Shown here: piece after piece, positions 8,533 through 16,147 of the stretch | How the letters are laid out: each line of letters starts with the position of its first letter | Numbering within the stretch: the first letter of the stretch is position 1 | NCBI RefSeq assembly: GCF_035958815.1 | Contig: NZ_CP108383.1 | Span: 5,270,001-5,334,000, forward strand | Source of the DNA: Nocardia sp. NBC_01327 | Lineage (GTDB): Bacteria > Actinomycetota > Actinomycetes > Mycobacteriales > Mycobacteriaceae | DNA length: 64,000 nt | Direction: 5' to 3' | The notes under the pieces: model-generated | Database searches by the model: none | Seen by the model: the letters and a program-made list of their open reading frames with translations, nothing else | Told to the model about the DNA's origin: nothing | Translations under genes and position numbers: made by a program

Positions 8533-9366
8533 TCAGCTCCGCACCGGGGCGAGCAGCGTTTCCAGCAGCAACTGGGCGAAGGCCTCGGGTTCATCGGTGA
8601 AACCGCTGTGTCCGCCCGGGAATTCGGTGACCTCGACACCGAGCCGGGTGGCGAGTTCGGCCGCCGGGCGGGCCGGGAGGTGAGCACCGGTCTCGCGGCC
8701 CGAGCCCAGCACCAGTCGATCGACAACGCCGGCGAGCGCTTCGGCATCCGGAACATACGAAGTGAACTGGCGCAGTTCGTGTTCCATCATGATCGGGGAA
8801 TTGGCCTGCAGACGAGCCATCATGGCGGCAGCCCTAGGCGGCAGATCCGCCGGTGCCGGCATCGGCTTCAGCGTTCCGCCGATCCCTTCCAGGAATCGCA
8901 TACCCGCGGCGACCAGGCCCTCGGTGCGGAAGAGGGTGTACACCTCGTCGACGAACGCACGCTGTACCTCGGCATCGGGAAGGATTGCGAAGCAGGGCGG
9001 TTCGTGCGCAACGAGCCGCCGGATCCGCTCCGGATGACGAGCCAGCAGATCCAGGCCGACAATCGCCCCGCTGCTGCCGCCGAAGACGTACGCGGGCTCA
9101 TCGGTGAGGTGCGTGATCAGCCGGTAGGCGTCATCGCTCTGCACCTCCACCCGCTGGTCCTGCGGTTCCGCGCTGTCGAGGGTGCTGCGGGAGTAGCCAC
9201 GCGGATCCAGGCAGGCCACGGTGAAGTGCTCGGCGAGCAGATCCGCGATCGGATCGACCACCGCGGCATCCCCGCCGCCACCCGGAATCAGCAGCAGCAG
9301 TGGACCATTGCCGCGCACCTCGTAGTAGAGGCTCGCGCCGGGCACGCGCAGAGTATCGGATCTCAT
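8533..9366 (-). CDS. Alpha/beta-fold hydrolase
   Basis: 277 residues. The nucleophile elbow is GGSSGAIVG, the oxyanion region IPGGGGDA and the catalytic His lies in FPGGHSGF near the C-terminus. The start ATG at 9366 overlaps the stop of the upstream TetR gene in an ATGA junction, so the two are translationally coupled. It resembles the hydrolase at 11963 (shared LYYEVRG-x-GPLL start and PGGH-x-GF end), suggesting a local duplication. Substrate unknown. Confidence 0.9.
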   Translation of the reverse strand: MRSDTLRVPGASLYYEVRGNGPLLLLIPGGGGDAAVVDPIADLLAEHFTVACLDPRGYSRSTLDSAEPQDQRVEVQSDDAYRLITHLTDEPAYVFGGSSGAIVGLDLLARHPERIRRLVAHEPPCFAILPDAEVQRAFVDEVYTLFRTEGLVAAGMRFLEGIGGTLKPMPAPADLPPRAAAMMARLQANSPIMMEHELRQFTSYVPDAEALAGVVDRLVLGSGRETGAHLPARPAAELATRLGVEVTEFPGGHSGFTDEPEAFAQLLLETLLAPVRS

Positions 9367-9947
9367 CGGTTCTCCTCGGAGGTCGGCCACTGCAGCAGGA
9401 GCAGATGCAGGGCATCCAGAATGTGCGCCCACGAGCGATCGATCTCGCGGGAGTGTGCGAAGCCGCCGCTCGTCTCGAGCGTGGCGAAGCCGTGAAATGT
9501 GCTGCGCAGCAACCGCCCTGCGTCGACGAGGTCGTCATCGCCGAGGTGGTAGGCGCGCAGCATGGCGGTCGTGAGTTCGACGCTGCGCAGCAGACCGGGG
9601 GCGTCGGCGATCGCGGCGGGATCGACCCGGCTCTGGGTGGCGGCATAGCGGCCCGGATACCGAACCGCGAAGTCGCGGTACGCATCCGCGAATGCCACGA
9701 GCGCATCCTTGCCCGCCCGCCCCGCGACGGCCGCCGCGATCCTGTCGGTCATCTCGACGGCGCCCAGCAGCGCGATACGCGTCCGCAGATCCTGCAGATT
9801 GCGCACATGCGAGTAGAGGCTCGGATCCTTCACACCGAACTTCCTGGCGACCGCGGACAGCGTCACATTGTCGAACCCGACCTCGTCGGCGAGGTCGGCG
9901 GCGGCGCGGGTAATGCGATCGGCGGACAGGCCCGCTCGGGGTGCCAT
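9363..9947 (-). CDS. TetR-family regulator with WHG-type C-terminal domain
   Basis: 194 residues. The HTH is about residues 8-55 (VTLSAVARKFGVKDPSLYSHV), and the C-terminal half carries the AYRDFAVRYPGRY and TFHGFATLE segments typical of the TetR_C WHG group. It is cotranscribed with, and overlaps, the alpha/beta hydrolase gene. Two imperfect copies of a CCTAT-N5-ATAGG palindrome lie 18-53 bases upstream of its start and are the likely autoregulatory sites. Confidence 0.9.
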   Translation of the reverse strand: MAPRAGLSADRITRAAADLADEVGFDNVTLSAVARKFGVKDPSLYSHVRNLQDLRTRIALLGAVEMTDRIAAAVAGRAGKDALVAFADAYRDFAVRYPGRYAATQSRVDPAAIADAPGLLRSVELTTAMLRAYHLGDDDLVDAGRLLRSTFHGFATLETSGGFAHSREIDRSWAHILDALHLLLLQWPTSEENR

Positions 9948-9964
9948 CGCGGCTCTCCATTCTT

Positions 9965-10000
9965 CCTATGATGGATAGGCAGAAACCTAATATACATAGG
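9965..10000. promoter_or_regulatory. Two palindromic operator candidates upstream of TetR/hydrolase operon
   Basis: CCTAT-gatgg-ATAGG at 9965-9979 and CCTAA-tatac-ATAGG at 9986-10000, spaced 21 bases (two helical turns) apart. Two sites on the same DNA face fit cooperative binding of the adjacent TetR protein. Confidence 0.55.
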
Positions 10001-10053
10001 TTACTGGAATCGGCAAATGGTCTCGAGCGCGTCTACCTGCGCAGCAGCCCTTG

Positions 10054-10102
10054 ACTTTCCTGATGGGAAAGTGGCATTCTTACTTTCCTAGTAGGAAAGT
10101 AA
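10054..10102. promoter_or_regulatory. Two palindromic operators and overlapping promoter of the membrane-protein/winged-helix operon
   Basis: Site 1, ACTTTCC-tgatg-GGAAAGT, covers 10054-10072. Site 2, TTACTTTCCTA-g-TAGGAAAGTAA, covers 10080-10102 and is a perfect 23-base palindrome. Both share the ACTTTCC/GGAAAGT core and lie 26 bases apart. A possible -35 TTGACT at 10051 with a weak -10 at about 10074 would be overlapped by both sites. The downstream winged-helix protein is the obvious ligand. Confidence 0.7.
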
Positions 10103-10113
10103 GGGGAGTCATC

Positions 10114-10578
10114 ATGGACAACACCGCACCCGATCAAGCCCGCGCCGCGCTCGATGCGGCCGCTGCCGCGCAACGCCGGGTAGCCGACGAGGTCGGCCTG
10201 CCGCGCGGTTACTGGTGGGCGATGGCCGCGGGGTGGCTCGTGCTCGGAGTGATCGGCGGCGTCGGGCCGACCTGGCTCATCTCCGTCGCCACCCTGGCCT
10301 TCGGCATGGGGCATTCGGCCCTCGCGTCCCGGCTGCTCGACGGCCGGCGGCGCACCGATCAACTCCAGGTCAGCGCATCCGTCGCGGGTCGCCGCACCCC
10401 GCTGGTGGTGATCGGCATGCTGCTCGGGCTGGTTGCGCTCACCGTCGGTGTGGCATTCGCGCTCGATGCCGACGGCGCCAGGCATGCCGGAATCTGGGCG
10501 GGCGTATTCGTCGCGGCCATCATCGGATTCGGCGGTCCGGAGATGCTGCGCGTCCTGCGCCGCTGGGCACGGGCATGA
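10114..10578 (+). CDS. Small integral membrane protein of unknown function
   Basis: 154 residues with four hydrophobic segments (about 32-50, 52-70, 93-113 and 124-140) after an Ala-rich soluble N-terminus (DQARAALDAAAAAQRR). I recognise no enzyme motif. The ATG at 10114 is preceded by AGGGGAG. It overlaps the following winged-helix gene by four bases (ATGA), so the two form a unit controlled by the paired palindromes just upstream. It could be a sensor, or the target whose level the regulator sets. Confidence 0.8.
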   Translation: MDNTAPDQARAALDAAAAAQRRVADEVGLPRGYWWAMAAGWLVLGVIGGVGPTWLISVATLAFGMGHSALASRLLDGRRRTDQLQVSASVAGRRTPLVVIGMLLGLVALTVGVAFALDADGARHAGIWAGVFVAAIIGFGGPEMLRVLRRWARA

Positions 10579-10886
10579 CCACTGCACGGTTCGACGAGCT
10601 GATTCATCCGAGCACCCGGCTCACCCTCGTCGCCACTCTCGCGGCCGCGGACTGGGCCGAGTTCGCCTTTCTGAAAGACCGTCTGGGGCTGTCGGATTCG
10701 GCGCTGTCCAAACAGCTCGCGACACTCGAAGAGGCCGGATACGTCCTCACCGAACGGCGGCTCGACGCCGGCCGCCGCAAGGTGCGCGCTCAATTGACAA
10801 GCGCCGGGCGCGACGCGTTCAACGGCCATATCGCGGCACTGCAGGAAATTGTCGCCGGTGTCGCGCCACCGGTGGTGGGAGAGTGA
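10575..10886 (+). CDS. Winged-helix DNA-binding protein (MarR/ArsR-like, single domain)
   Basis: 103 residues, almost entirely one winged helix: LIHPSTRLTLVATLAAAD as the first helix, DRLGLSDSALSKQLATLEEAGYV as recognition region and RRKVRAQLTSAGR as wing. It resembles the small HTH regulators found next to membrane proteins in actinobacteria. The ATG at 10575 overlaps the previous stop. It is the likely repressor of its own operon through the ACTTTCC-type palindromes at 10054-10102. Confidence 0.88.
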   Translation: MTTARFDELIHPSTRLTLVATLAAADWAEFAFLKDRLGLSDSALSKQLATLEEAGYVLTERRLDAGRRKVRAQLTSAGRDAFNGHIAALQEIVAGVAPPVVGE

Positions 10887-10965
10887 GGCGGCGGAATCTA
10901 AGGTGAGGGCGCGCGTTCATCGATGCCCGGCACGAGAGATCGTCCGCCGAGTGAGGAGTTAGGTC

Positions 10966-11868
10966 ATGCCCACAGCCGAGAGTGCGAGCCGCCGAAGTCT
11001 CCGACGGCTCGCCGCGGTGGCGGCGGCGTGCACCACGGCGGGCATCGCAACCGGTACGGCACATGGCAATTCACCGCTGATCGAGGCGGGTACGACGTAT
11101 GTCGCGCTGGGCAGCTCCTATGCCGCGGGTCCGGCGCTCGAACCGATCATCGACCTCGATTGCCTCCGCTCCGGGGCCGACTACGCGCATCTGGTCGCGG
11201 ACCGCTTCCACCTGAACCTGATCGACGCCACCTGCAGCGGCGCCACCAGCGCCGATATCCTGACCAACCATCAGCACGGTGTCACCGGCCGTAGCCTCGC
11301 ACCGCAGATCGATGCCGTCACCTCCGACGCGCGTCTGGTCACGATCACCATAGGCGGAAACGACCTCGGATATGTCGGTGCGCTGACCACACTGAGTTGC
11401 CGAAATACCCTCGGCCCCAATGCCTGTGGCGGCAAGGCCACCCAGGCCACCGCCGCGGACCTGGAGCGGGTGGAAAGGTCGCTGGCCGAGGTCGTCGATA
11501 CCGTCCGAGCGAAAGCCCCGGATGCGACCGTCATGCTGGTCGACTACCTACCCGTTCTCGACGTCCATGCCGAGACCTGCGCCGCCGTGCCCCTCACCCC
11601 GGACCAGGCAACAGCCTTGCGCGCCACCTACACCGGCCTGCTCGCCGCGACCCAGCGCGCCGCCGATGCGGCAGGCGCGACTGTGGTGCGCGCCGCCGCG
11701 GACGAATCCCAGCACACCGCCTGCGGACCGCAGCCCTGGGTCACCGGTTTCGAACTCCCGAATCCGATGGCTGGCAAAGGCGCTCCGTACCACCCCAATT
11801 CCTCCGGCATGGCCGCCGTCGCGGATTCGATCACCGCAATTCTCGGCCACGAGACGACTGAGCAGTAG
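10966..11868 (+). CDS. Secreted SGNH/GDSL-family lipase or esterase
   Basis: 300 residues. The N-terminus has Arg pairs (SRRSLRRL) and a hydrophobic stretch ending near GTAHG, which looks like an export signal, possibly Tat. The block I nucleophile is in ALGSSYAAG (Ser51), block III is ITIGGNDLG, and the block V His is in YHPNSSGM near the C-terminus. Several Cys pairs suggest disulfides outside the cell. It likely hydrolyses lipid or polymer esters in the medium or envelope. Confidence 0.9.
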   Translation: MPTAESASRRSLRRLAAVAAACTTAGIATGTAHGNSPLIEAGTTYVALGSSYAAGPALEPIIDLDCLRSGADYAHLVADRFHLNLIDATCSGATSADILTNHQHGVTGRSLAPQIDAVTSDARLVTITIGGNDLGYVGALTTLSCRNTLGPNACGGKATQATAADLERVERSLAEVVDTVRAKAPDATVMLVDYLPVLDVHAETCAAVPLTPDQATALRATYTGLLAATQRAADAAGATVVRAAADESQHTACGPQPWVTGFELPNPMAGKGAPYHPNSSGMAAVADSITAILGHETTEQ

Positions 11869-11962
11869 GCAGCCGACTCACGGAGTTGGCAGGTTCCGAT
11901 GAATCCGGGCCGGGCGTACCGTCTCAAGTGGTGTAAGCGTCGCCTGCCCATTGGGAGTAACC

Positions 11963-12790
11963 ATGACCTCGACCACCCCCGTGACCACCGGCTTCCTGAC
12001 CGTGCCCGACGGCCGCCTCTATTACGAAGTACGCGGCAGCGGGCCGTTGCTGGCGCTGGTCGGTGCGCCGATGGATTCGGGGCCGTTCGTTCCCGCCGCG
12101 GAACTGCTCGCGTCCGACTACACGGTGCTCACCCCGGACCCGCGCGGGCACGGCAAGAGCACACTGAACGATCCGAATCAGGATTCCACCCCCGAACTGC
12201 GAGCTGATGATCTGGCGCAGCTGATCACCGATCTCGATGCGGGACCGGCGATTGTGATCGGGTCCAGCGGCGGCGCTATCACCGGTCTCGCGCTGGCTCT
12301 GCATCATCCCGACGTGGTGTCCACGCTCATCGCGCACGAGCCGCCGCTGCGTGAACTCCTCGACGATCGGGACGCCTTGCGCGCCGAGGCCGAGGAGATC
12401 ATCGACACCTACAGCTCGGTCGATGCCGAAGCCGGGGTGCGAAAGTTCTTCGCCATGACCGGATTGGCCATGCCGGAGCCCGTCATGCAGCAGATGTTCG
12501 CCAACCCGCGCGATCCCGAGGCCGTCGCCTCCGAAGCGTTCTTCTACAAGCACGAATTCCGCGGCACCGCCGGCTGGGAGCCCGACCTGGACGGTCTGCG
12601 CGCGACTCCCACCCTCGTCATCGTCGGCATCGGCGACACGTCCACCGACAAGTTCTGCGATCACACCTCCCGCAAGCTCGCGGCGGCGCTGGGCATCGAA
12701 CCGGAGCTGTTCCCCGGCGGCCACGGCGGCTTCGCGGAGGATCCGGAAGCTTTCGTCAAGCGGGTGCGAGAAGTACTGCGGGACAACTGA
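11963..12790 (+). CDS. Alpha/beta-fold hydrolase
   Basis: 275 residues. Nucleophile elbow GSSGGAITG, DPRGHGKS upstream, and catalytic His in FPGGHGGF. The ATG at 11963 has GGGAG six bases upstream; the open frame continues to a TTG at 11951 without a better site. It is close to the hydrolase at 8533 in overall sequence. It stands alone and ends just before a strong hairpin at 12799. Substrate unknown. Confidence 0.9.
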   Translation: MTSTTPVTTGFLTVPDGRLYYEVRGSGPLLALVGAPMDSGPFVPAAELLASDYTVLTPDPRGHGKSTLNDPNQDSTPELRADDLAQLITDLDAGPAIVIGSSGGAITGLALALHHPDVVSTLIAHEPPLRELLDDRDALRAEAEEIIDTYSSVDAEAGVRKFFAMTGLAMPEPVMQQMFANPRDPEAVASEAFFYKHEFRGTAGWEPDLDGLRATPTLVIVGIGDTSTDKFCDHTSRKLAAALGIEPELFPGGHGGFAEDPEAFVKRVREVLRDN

Positions 12791-12798
12791 AGACCCGT

Positions 12799-12822
12799 GC
12801 GGCCGGGGTGAACCCCGGCCGC
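12799..12822. terminator. Bidirectional hairpin terminator
   Basis: GCGGCCGGGG-tgaa-CCCCGGCCGC, a perfect 10-base stem with a 4-base loop, between the convergent hydrolase (ends 12790) and the recombinase-like gene (ends 12846). It lacks a long U tract, as is common in high-GC actinobacteria. Confidence 0.75.
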
Positions 12823-12845
12823 ATCCCCTGTCGTACGGCATGCGG

Positions 12846-13166
12846 TCAGTTCGGCGGGATGACCCAGCGGGTGTAGGTGTTCTCCGGATTGACGGTGATC
12901 ACATCGGCCAGGTCGACGATTCGATCGGGAACATCGCCGTCGAAGTGCTCGAGGCCGACGGTGATGACCGCATCGGCCTCGAGCTGTGAGACCGCATCGC
13001 GCAGCTGCTCGATCGGCTCGTCCGTCTCCGGCCCGAACACCAGCATCTTGCACAGGTCATAGCCCAAACGTTTTGCGAGGTGCTGTATTTGGGCGATATC
13101 CCACTGCTGGTGCGCGGCAGACACATCATGGCGCAGATATCCGATCGCCCCCGGTTGCTGTCGCAT
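12846..13166 (-). CDS. Small protein resembling a serine-recombinase N-terminal domain, probably inactive
   Basis: 106 residues. The start AIGYLRHDVS (7-16), followed by the IAQIQHLAKRLGYDL helix and a C-terminal LADVITVNPENTY segment, matches the fold order of the resolvase/invertase catalytic domain. The residue in the place of the catalytic Ser (normally GYxRVS) is Asp14, and no DNA-binding domain follows. A very strong ribosome site (AGGAGGGG) precedes the ATG. Lone domains like this occur in actinobacteria and may be regulatory; I cannot assign a role. Confidence 0.55.
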   Translation of the reverse strand: MRQQPGAIGYLRHDVSAAHQQWDIAQIQHLAKRLGYDLCKMLVFGPETDEPIEQLRDAVSQLEADAVITVGLEHFDGDVPDRIVDLADVITVNPENTYTRWVIPPN

Positions 13167-13269
13167 CTGCCCCTCCTTCCGCGGATCCGGCTCGGTTCTC
13201 TACTTCAACGCTATGGCACTGCCCGCCATCCTGCGAGGAAAACTCCTGGGAGTGCGGGGCAATTGCGCG

Positions 13270-14106
13270 TCAGGGTTTTCCTGCTCCCGGCGCGGGAGCG
13301 GGGAACGCGACAACCTGCCCCGTGGGTTCCGAGGCCTCGGGACCACCCCAATTCTGGCCCACCACATACAGATACGGGTTCTCGCCCCGGCTGAGCGCAC
13401 AGGCGAACGCACCCCGGTCGAGCTCGACGGTGGCCAGTATCGCCCCGCCTTCGGCGACCCGGACACAATGCCGATTGCCCACATCGGCGTACCAAACGGC
13501 ATTCTCGGCATCGATACAGATCCCGTCCGGATGATCACCCGGAGTCGCCGCCCAGACCCGGCGATTGCCGAGACCGCCGTCGGGCTCGATATCGTAGGCG
13601 GTCAACTGTTCCGCATAGGATTCCGCGACGATCAGCGTGCGCCCGTCGGGCGTGATCGCCATCCCGTTCGGGAAGGCGAGGTTGTCGGCGACCTGCCGAA
13701 CGGCGCCGTCCGCGGTGACCACGACAACAAACCCCGGCGCGAATTCCGCTGCGGGGAAATCGAATCCGATGCTGTTGACGTACACATAACCCCGGTCATC
13801 GACCACAATGTCGTTCCACGGCTGCTCCGACACCGTGGAGAGGTCGGCATGCCGGACGAGCGATCCGTCGGCGGCGCGGCGCAGCAGCTGTCGCTGCGCC
13901 GAGTCCACGATCAGCAATTGCCCGTCCGGCAGAAAGTCGATGCACATCGGAAACGACGGAATCTTCACGATCACCTCGTGCCCGCCGTCCGGGCCGAGCG
14001 CGATCACCTCGTTGGCTCCCCAGTCGGAGAACCAGAGTTGTCCCTCGTGCCAGCGCGGAGACTCGCCGAACACGATTCCCTGCATAAGAATCTCGGGCTC
14101 ATTCAC
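13270..14106 (-). CDS. SMP-30/gluconolactonase-family protein
   Basis: 278 residues forming a six-bladed propeller: GESPRWHEGQLWFSDWGANE (first blade, with the metal-binding Glu), PWNDIVVDDRGYVYVN, FPNGMAITPDGRTLIVAES and HPDGICIDAENAVWYADV carry the conserved metal-site Asn and Asp. It is expected to be a cytosolic lactonase or a related hydrolase acting on sugar or aromatic lactones. The start is GTG at 14106 with AAAGGA eight bases upstream. It is in line with the OYE gene and the small ORF, probably one transcript. Confidence 0.85.
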   Translation of the reverse strand: MNEPEILMQGIVFGESPRWHEGQLWFSDWGANEVIALGPDGGHEVIVKIPSFPMCIDFLPDGQLLIVDSAQRQLLRRAADGSLVRHADLSTVSEQPWNDIVVDDRGYVYVNSIGFDFPAAEFAPGFVVVVTADGAVRQVADNLAFPNGMAITPDGRTLIVAESYAEQLTAYDIEPDGGLGNRRVWAATPGDHPDGICIDAENAVWYADVGNRHCVRVAEGGAILATVELDRGAFACALSRGENPYLYVVGQNWGGPEASEPTGQVVAFPAPAPGAGKP

Positions 14107-14161
14107 GTCGCGACGTCCTTTCTCGGTCGGTAGTAATGGTGACGGTCCCGGCCTCGAAAAC

Positions 14162-14452
14162 TCATCGTTCGACACGCGCACAGTTCGGTGCGTATTCCGA
14201 TGCCACCGCGGACTGACAGGCCATTGCGACGGCGCGGGCTTCCTGGCCCAGTACGGAATCAAGAATCTGCCCGTGACGCCGGTCCAGCTGCTGCAGTCCA
14301 TGCCGCTTCTGGTCCCGGTGCTCGAAAGGCGGGGACGGAACAGAATACGAAACACGCGCTTTGATTTGCGCTGACCCCCAAACGAACTCGGGCTGGCGCA
14401 ATTCGTCACACCCTGCACAAACCAACCGCTCGGGTAAAGCTGATTCGGTCAT
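14162..14452 (-). CDS. Hypothetical small protein coupled to the OYE gene
   Basis: 96 residues of no family I recognise with confidence. Its ATG at 14452 overlaps the OYE stop in an ATGA junction, which is why I list it. It has a CAGC cysteine pair at residues 12-15. The C-terminal half (RRHGQILDSVLGQEARAVAM) loosely resembles the tail of GntR/FCD regulators, so it may instead be a remnant. Proline and charged-residue content is unusual, and it may not be expressed. Confidence 0.3.
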   Translation of the reverse strand: MTESALPERLVCAGCDELRQPEFVWGSAQIKARVSYSVPSPPFEHRDQKRHGLQQLDRRHGQILDSVLGQEARAVAMACQSAVASEYAPNCARVER

Positions 14453-15558
14453 GCCACGTCTGTGAGTCCCTCGCTGAGGGCTGGGTAGTCGGTGTAGCCC
14501 TCGGCGTCGCCGGCGTACATCAGGTAGGCATCGCGCACCGGGTTCAGTGGGGCTTTACTGCGCAGGCGGTCGATCAAATCCGGATTGGCCAGGAAAGACC
14601 GTCCCAGTGAGACGAGATCCGCGCCTGCGGCGAGCAGTGCTTCGGCTGCCCGCTTCCCGCCGTCCTCGGGCAGGGGCACTCCCCATCCCAGGTAGGGGTT
14701 GGCGATGAGCACACCCGGCCATAGTGCGCGGATCTGCTGGAACAGTGGACTGGTGGAGTCGGCGAAGACGAGGTGGAGGTAGGCGAGATTCTGTGCTGCC
14801 AGCGCCGCCACCAGGACCGGGTAGAGAATATCGGTGTCGTTCTCGGCAATACCGTTGGTGGTGTTGCCCGGTGACAGCCGCACGCCGACCCGCTCGGGTC
14901 CGATGGCAGTGGCCACAGCATTCACGACCGCGAGGGTGAACCGGATGCGGTTGTCGATATTACCGCCGTACTCGTCGGTGCGGTGGTTGGTGTTGGAGGC
15001 CAGGAACTGGTGCAGCAGGTAGCCGTTGGCGCTGTGGATTTCCACGCCCTCGAAGCCCGCATCGATGGCATTGCGCGCAGCCGTCACGAAATCCCCGATG
15101 GTGGAATCGATCTCGGCCGGGTCGAGTTCCTTCGGAGTTACCGCGTCTTGGTGCCCGGAGGGGGTGTGGACGCCCTCGGGCAGTGGAATCGGAGACGGCG
15201 CTACAGGTATCAACCCGCTGTTGTCGGGGTGGCCGACCCGTCCGCCGTGCTGGAGTTGCACGAACATGTGCCCGCCCGCCGCGCGCACCGAGTCGGTGAC
15301 CGTCCGCCAGCCCGCGATGTGTGCATCGTTGTACAGGGCGGGGATGTTGGGGTAGGTCTGTCCGACCCTGCTGGGAGTGGTGGCCTCGGCAATGATCAGG
15401 CCCGCAGCAGCGCGCTGGGTGTAGTACTCGGCCATGAGCCCTGACGGGGTACCGTCGTCCTCGGCGCGATTACGGGTCATCGGGGCCATCACCAGCCGGT
15501 GTGAAAGCTGCAGGTCACCGAGCCGGAAGGCGGTGAAGATGTTCTCGTTTTCGATCAT
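14449..15558 (-). CDS. Old Yellow Enzyme-family alkene reductase (NemA-like)
   Basis: 369 residues, FMN-dependent NAD(P)H:flavin oxidoreductase of the N-ethylmaleimide reductase type. Signature regions are LVMAPMTRNRA (24-34), LQHGGRVGHP, the EIHSANGYLLHQFL substrate motif and YLGWGVPLPEDGGK with the phosphate-binding end. It reduces activated C=C bonds or nitro groups and fits an electrophile defence role. It is divergent from a MerR regulator 59 bases away that probably induces it. Confidence 0.93.
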   Translation of the reverse strand: MIENENIFTAFRLGDLQLSHRLVMAPMTRNRAEDDGTPSGLMAEYYTQRAAAGLIIAEATTPSRVGQTYPNIPALYNDAHIAGWRTVTDSVRAAGGHMFVQLQHGGRVGHPDNSGLIPVAPSPIPLPEGVHTPSGHQDAVTPKELDPAEIDSTIGDFVTAARNAIDAGFEGVEIHSANGYLLHQFLASNTNHRTDEYGGNIDNRIRFTLAVVNAVATAIGPERVGVRLSPGNTTNGIAENDTDILYPVLVAALAAQNLAYLHLVFADSTSPLFQQIRALWPGVLIANPYLGWGVPLPEDGGKRAAEALLAAGADLVSLGRSFLANPDLIDRLRSKAPLNPVRDAYLMYAGDAEGYTDYPALSEGLTDVA

Positions 15559-15617
15559 GCCGATACGATAAAACCTGACATTGATGTGAGAGGCAAGTGC
15601 GGGACCGAGGTTGATGT

Positions 15618-15995
15618 ATGCGAATCGGTGAACTGGCCCGACGTACTGGAGTGAGCGAACGATCGCTGCGGTACTACGGGGAACAGGGGCTGCTGCCCGC
15701 GGACCGAACCCCTGGCGGACAGCGGGACTATCCGGAGCGCGCTGTCGACCGGGTCATCCACATTCAGGAGTTGTTCGCGGCAGGCCTCAACAGTAGGAAG
15801 ATCTTCGAGATCCTCCCCTGCATGCGCGACAGCGACGGCGGCGCGAATGAGCGCGCTACGCCCGAGCTGGTCGACGAATTGCGCGCCGAACGCAATCGCA
15901 TCGACCAGACCATCAGCGACCTGCTTCGTTCCCGGGAAGTGCTCGACGACGTCATCGGCCGGGCTAACGAGCGATTCGCATCTCCGGTGAAGTAG
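15618..15995 (+). CDS. MerR-family transcriptional regulator
   Basis: 125 residues: winged HTH at 1-70 (MRIGELARRTGVSERSLRYY) and a dimerisation helix (about 80-118). There is no Cys metal site, so it belongs with the MerR proteins that answer organic or redox signals. The ATG at 15618 has GAGG further upstream. It is divergent from the OYE gene, the likely target; the spacer contains a weak ACAT-tg-ATGT dyad that I do not list separately. Confidence 0.9.
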   Translation: MRIGELARRTGVSERSLRYYGEQGLLPADRTPGGQRDYPERAVDRVIHIQELFAAGLNSRKIFEILPCMRDSDGGANERATPELVDELRAERNRIDQTISDLLRSREVLDDVIGRANERFASPVK

Positions 15996-16147
15996 CCGGA
16001 CCGAACACTCGATGTTTCGCGAAACCCACTCGGCCGCAGCAGGTCTCCGCACGCCATATCCGTTGCTTTCCCGGCGATTGCTACCTGGACCCCAGCACGA
16101 CAGCTCAACGCAAGTGTGACGACAGGGCTCCTCCGCACACTCTGTTC

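Noticed and set aside
15559..15617. MerR-type operator in the OYE/MerR spacer
   Set aside because: Only a weak ACAT-tg-ATGT dyad is visible, not the usual 19-20 base spaced promoter dyad.
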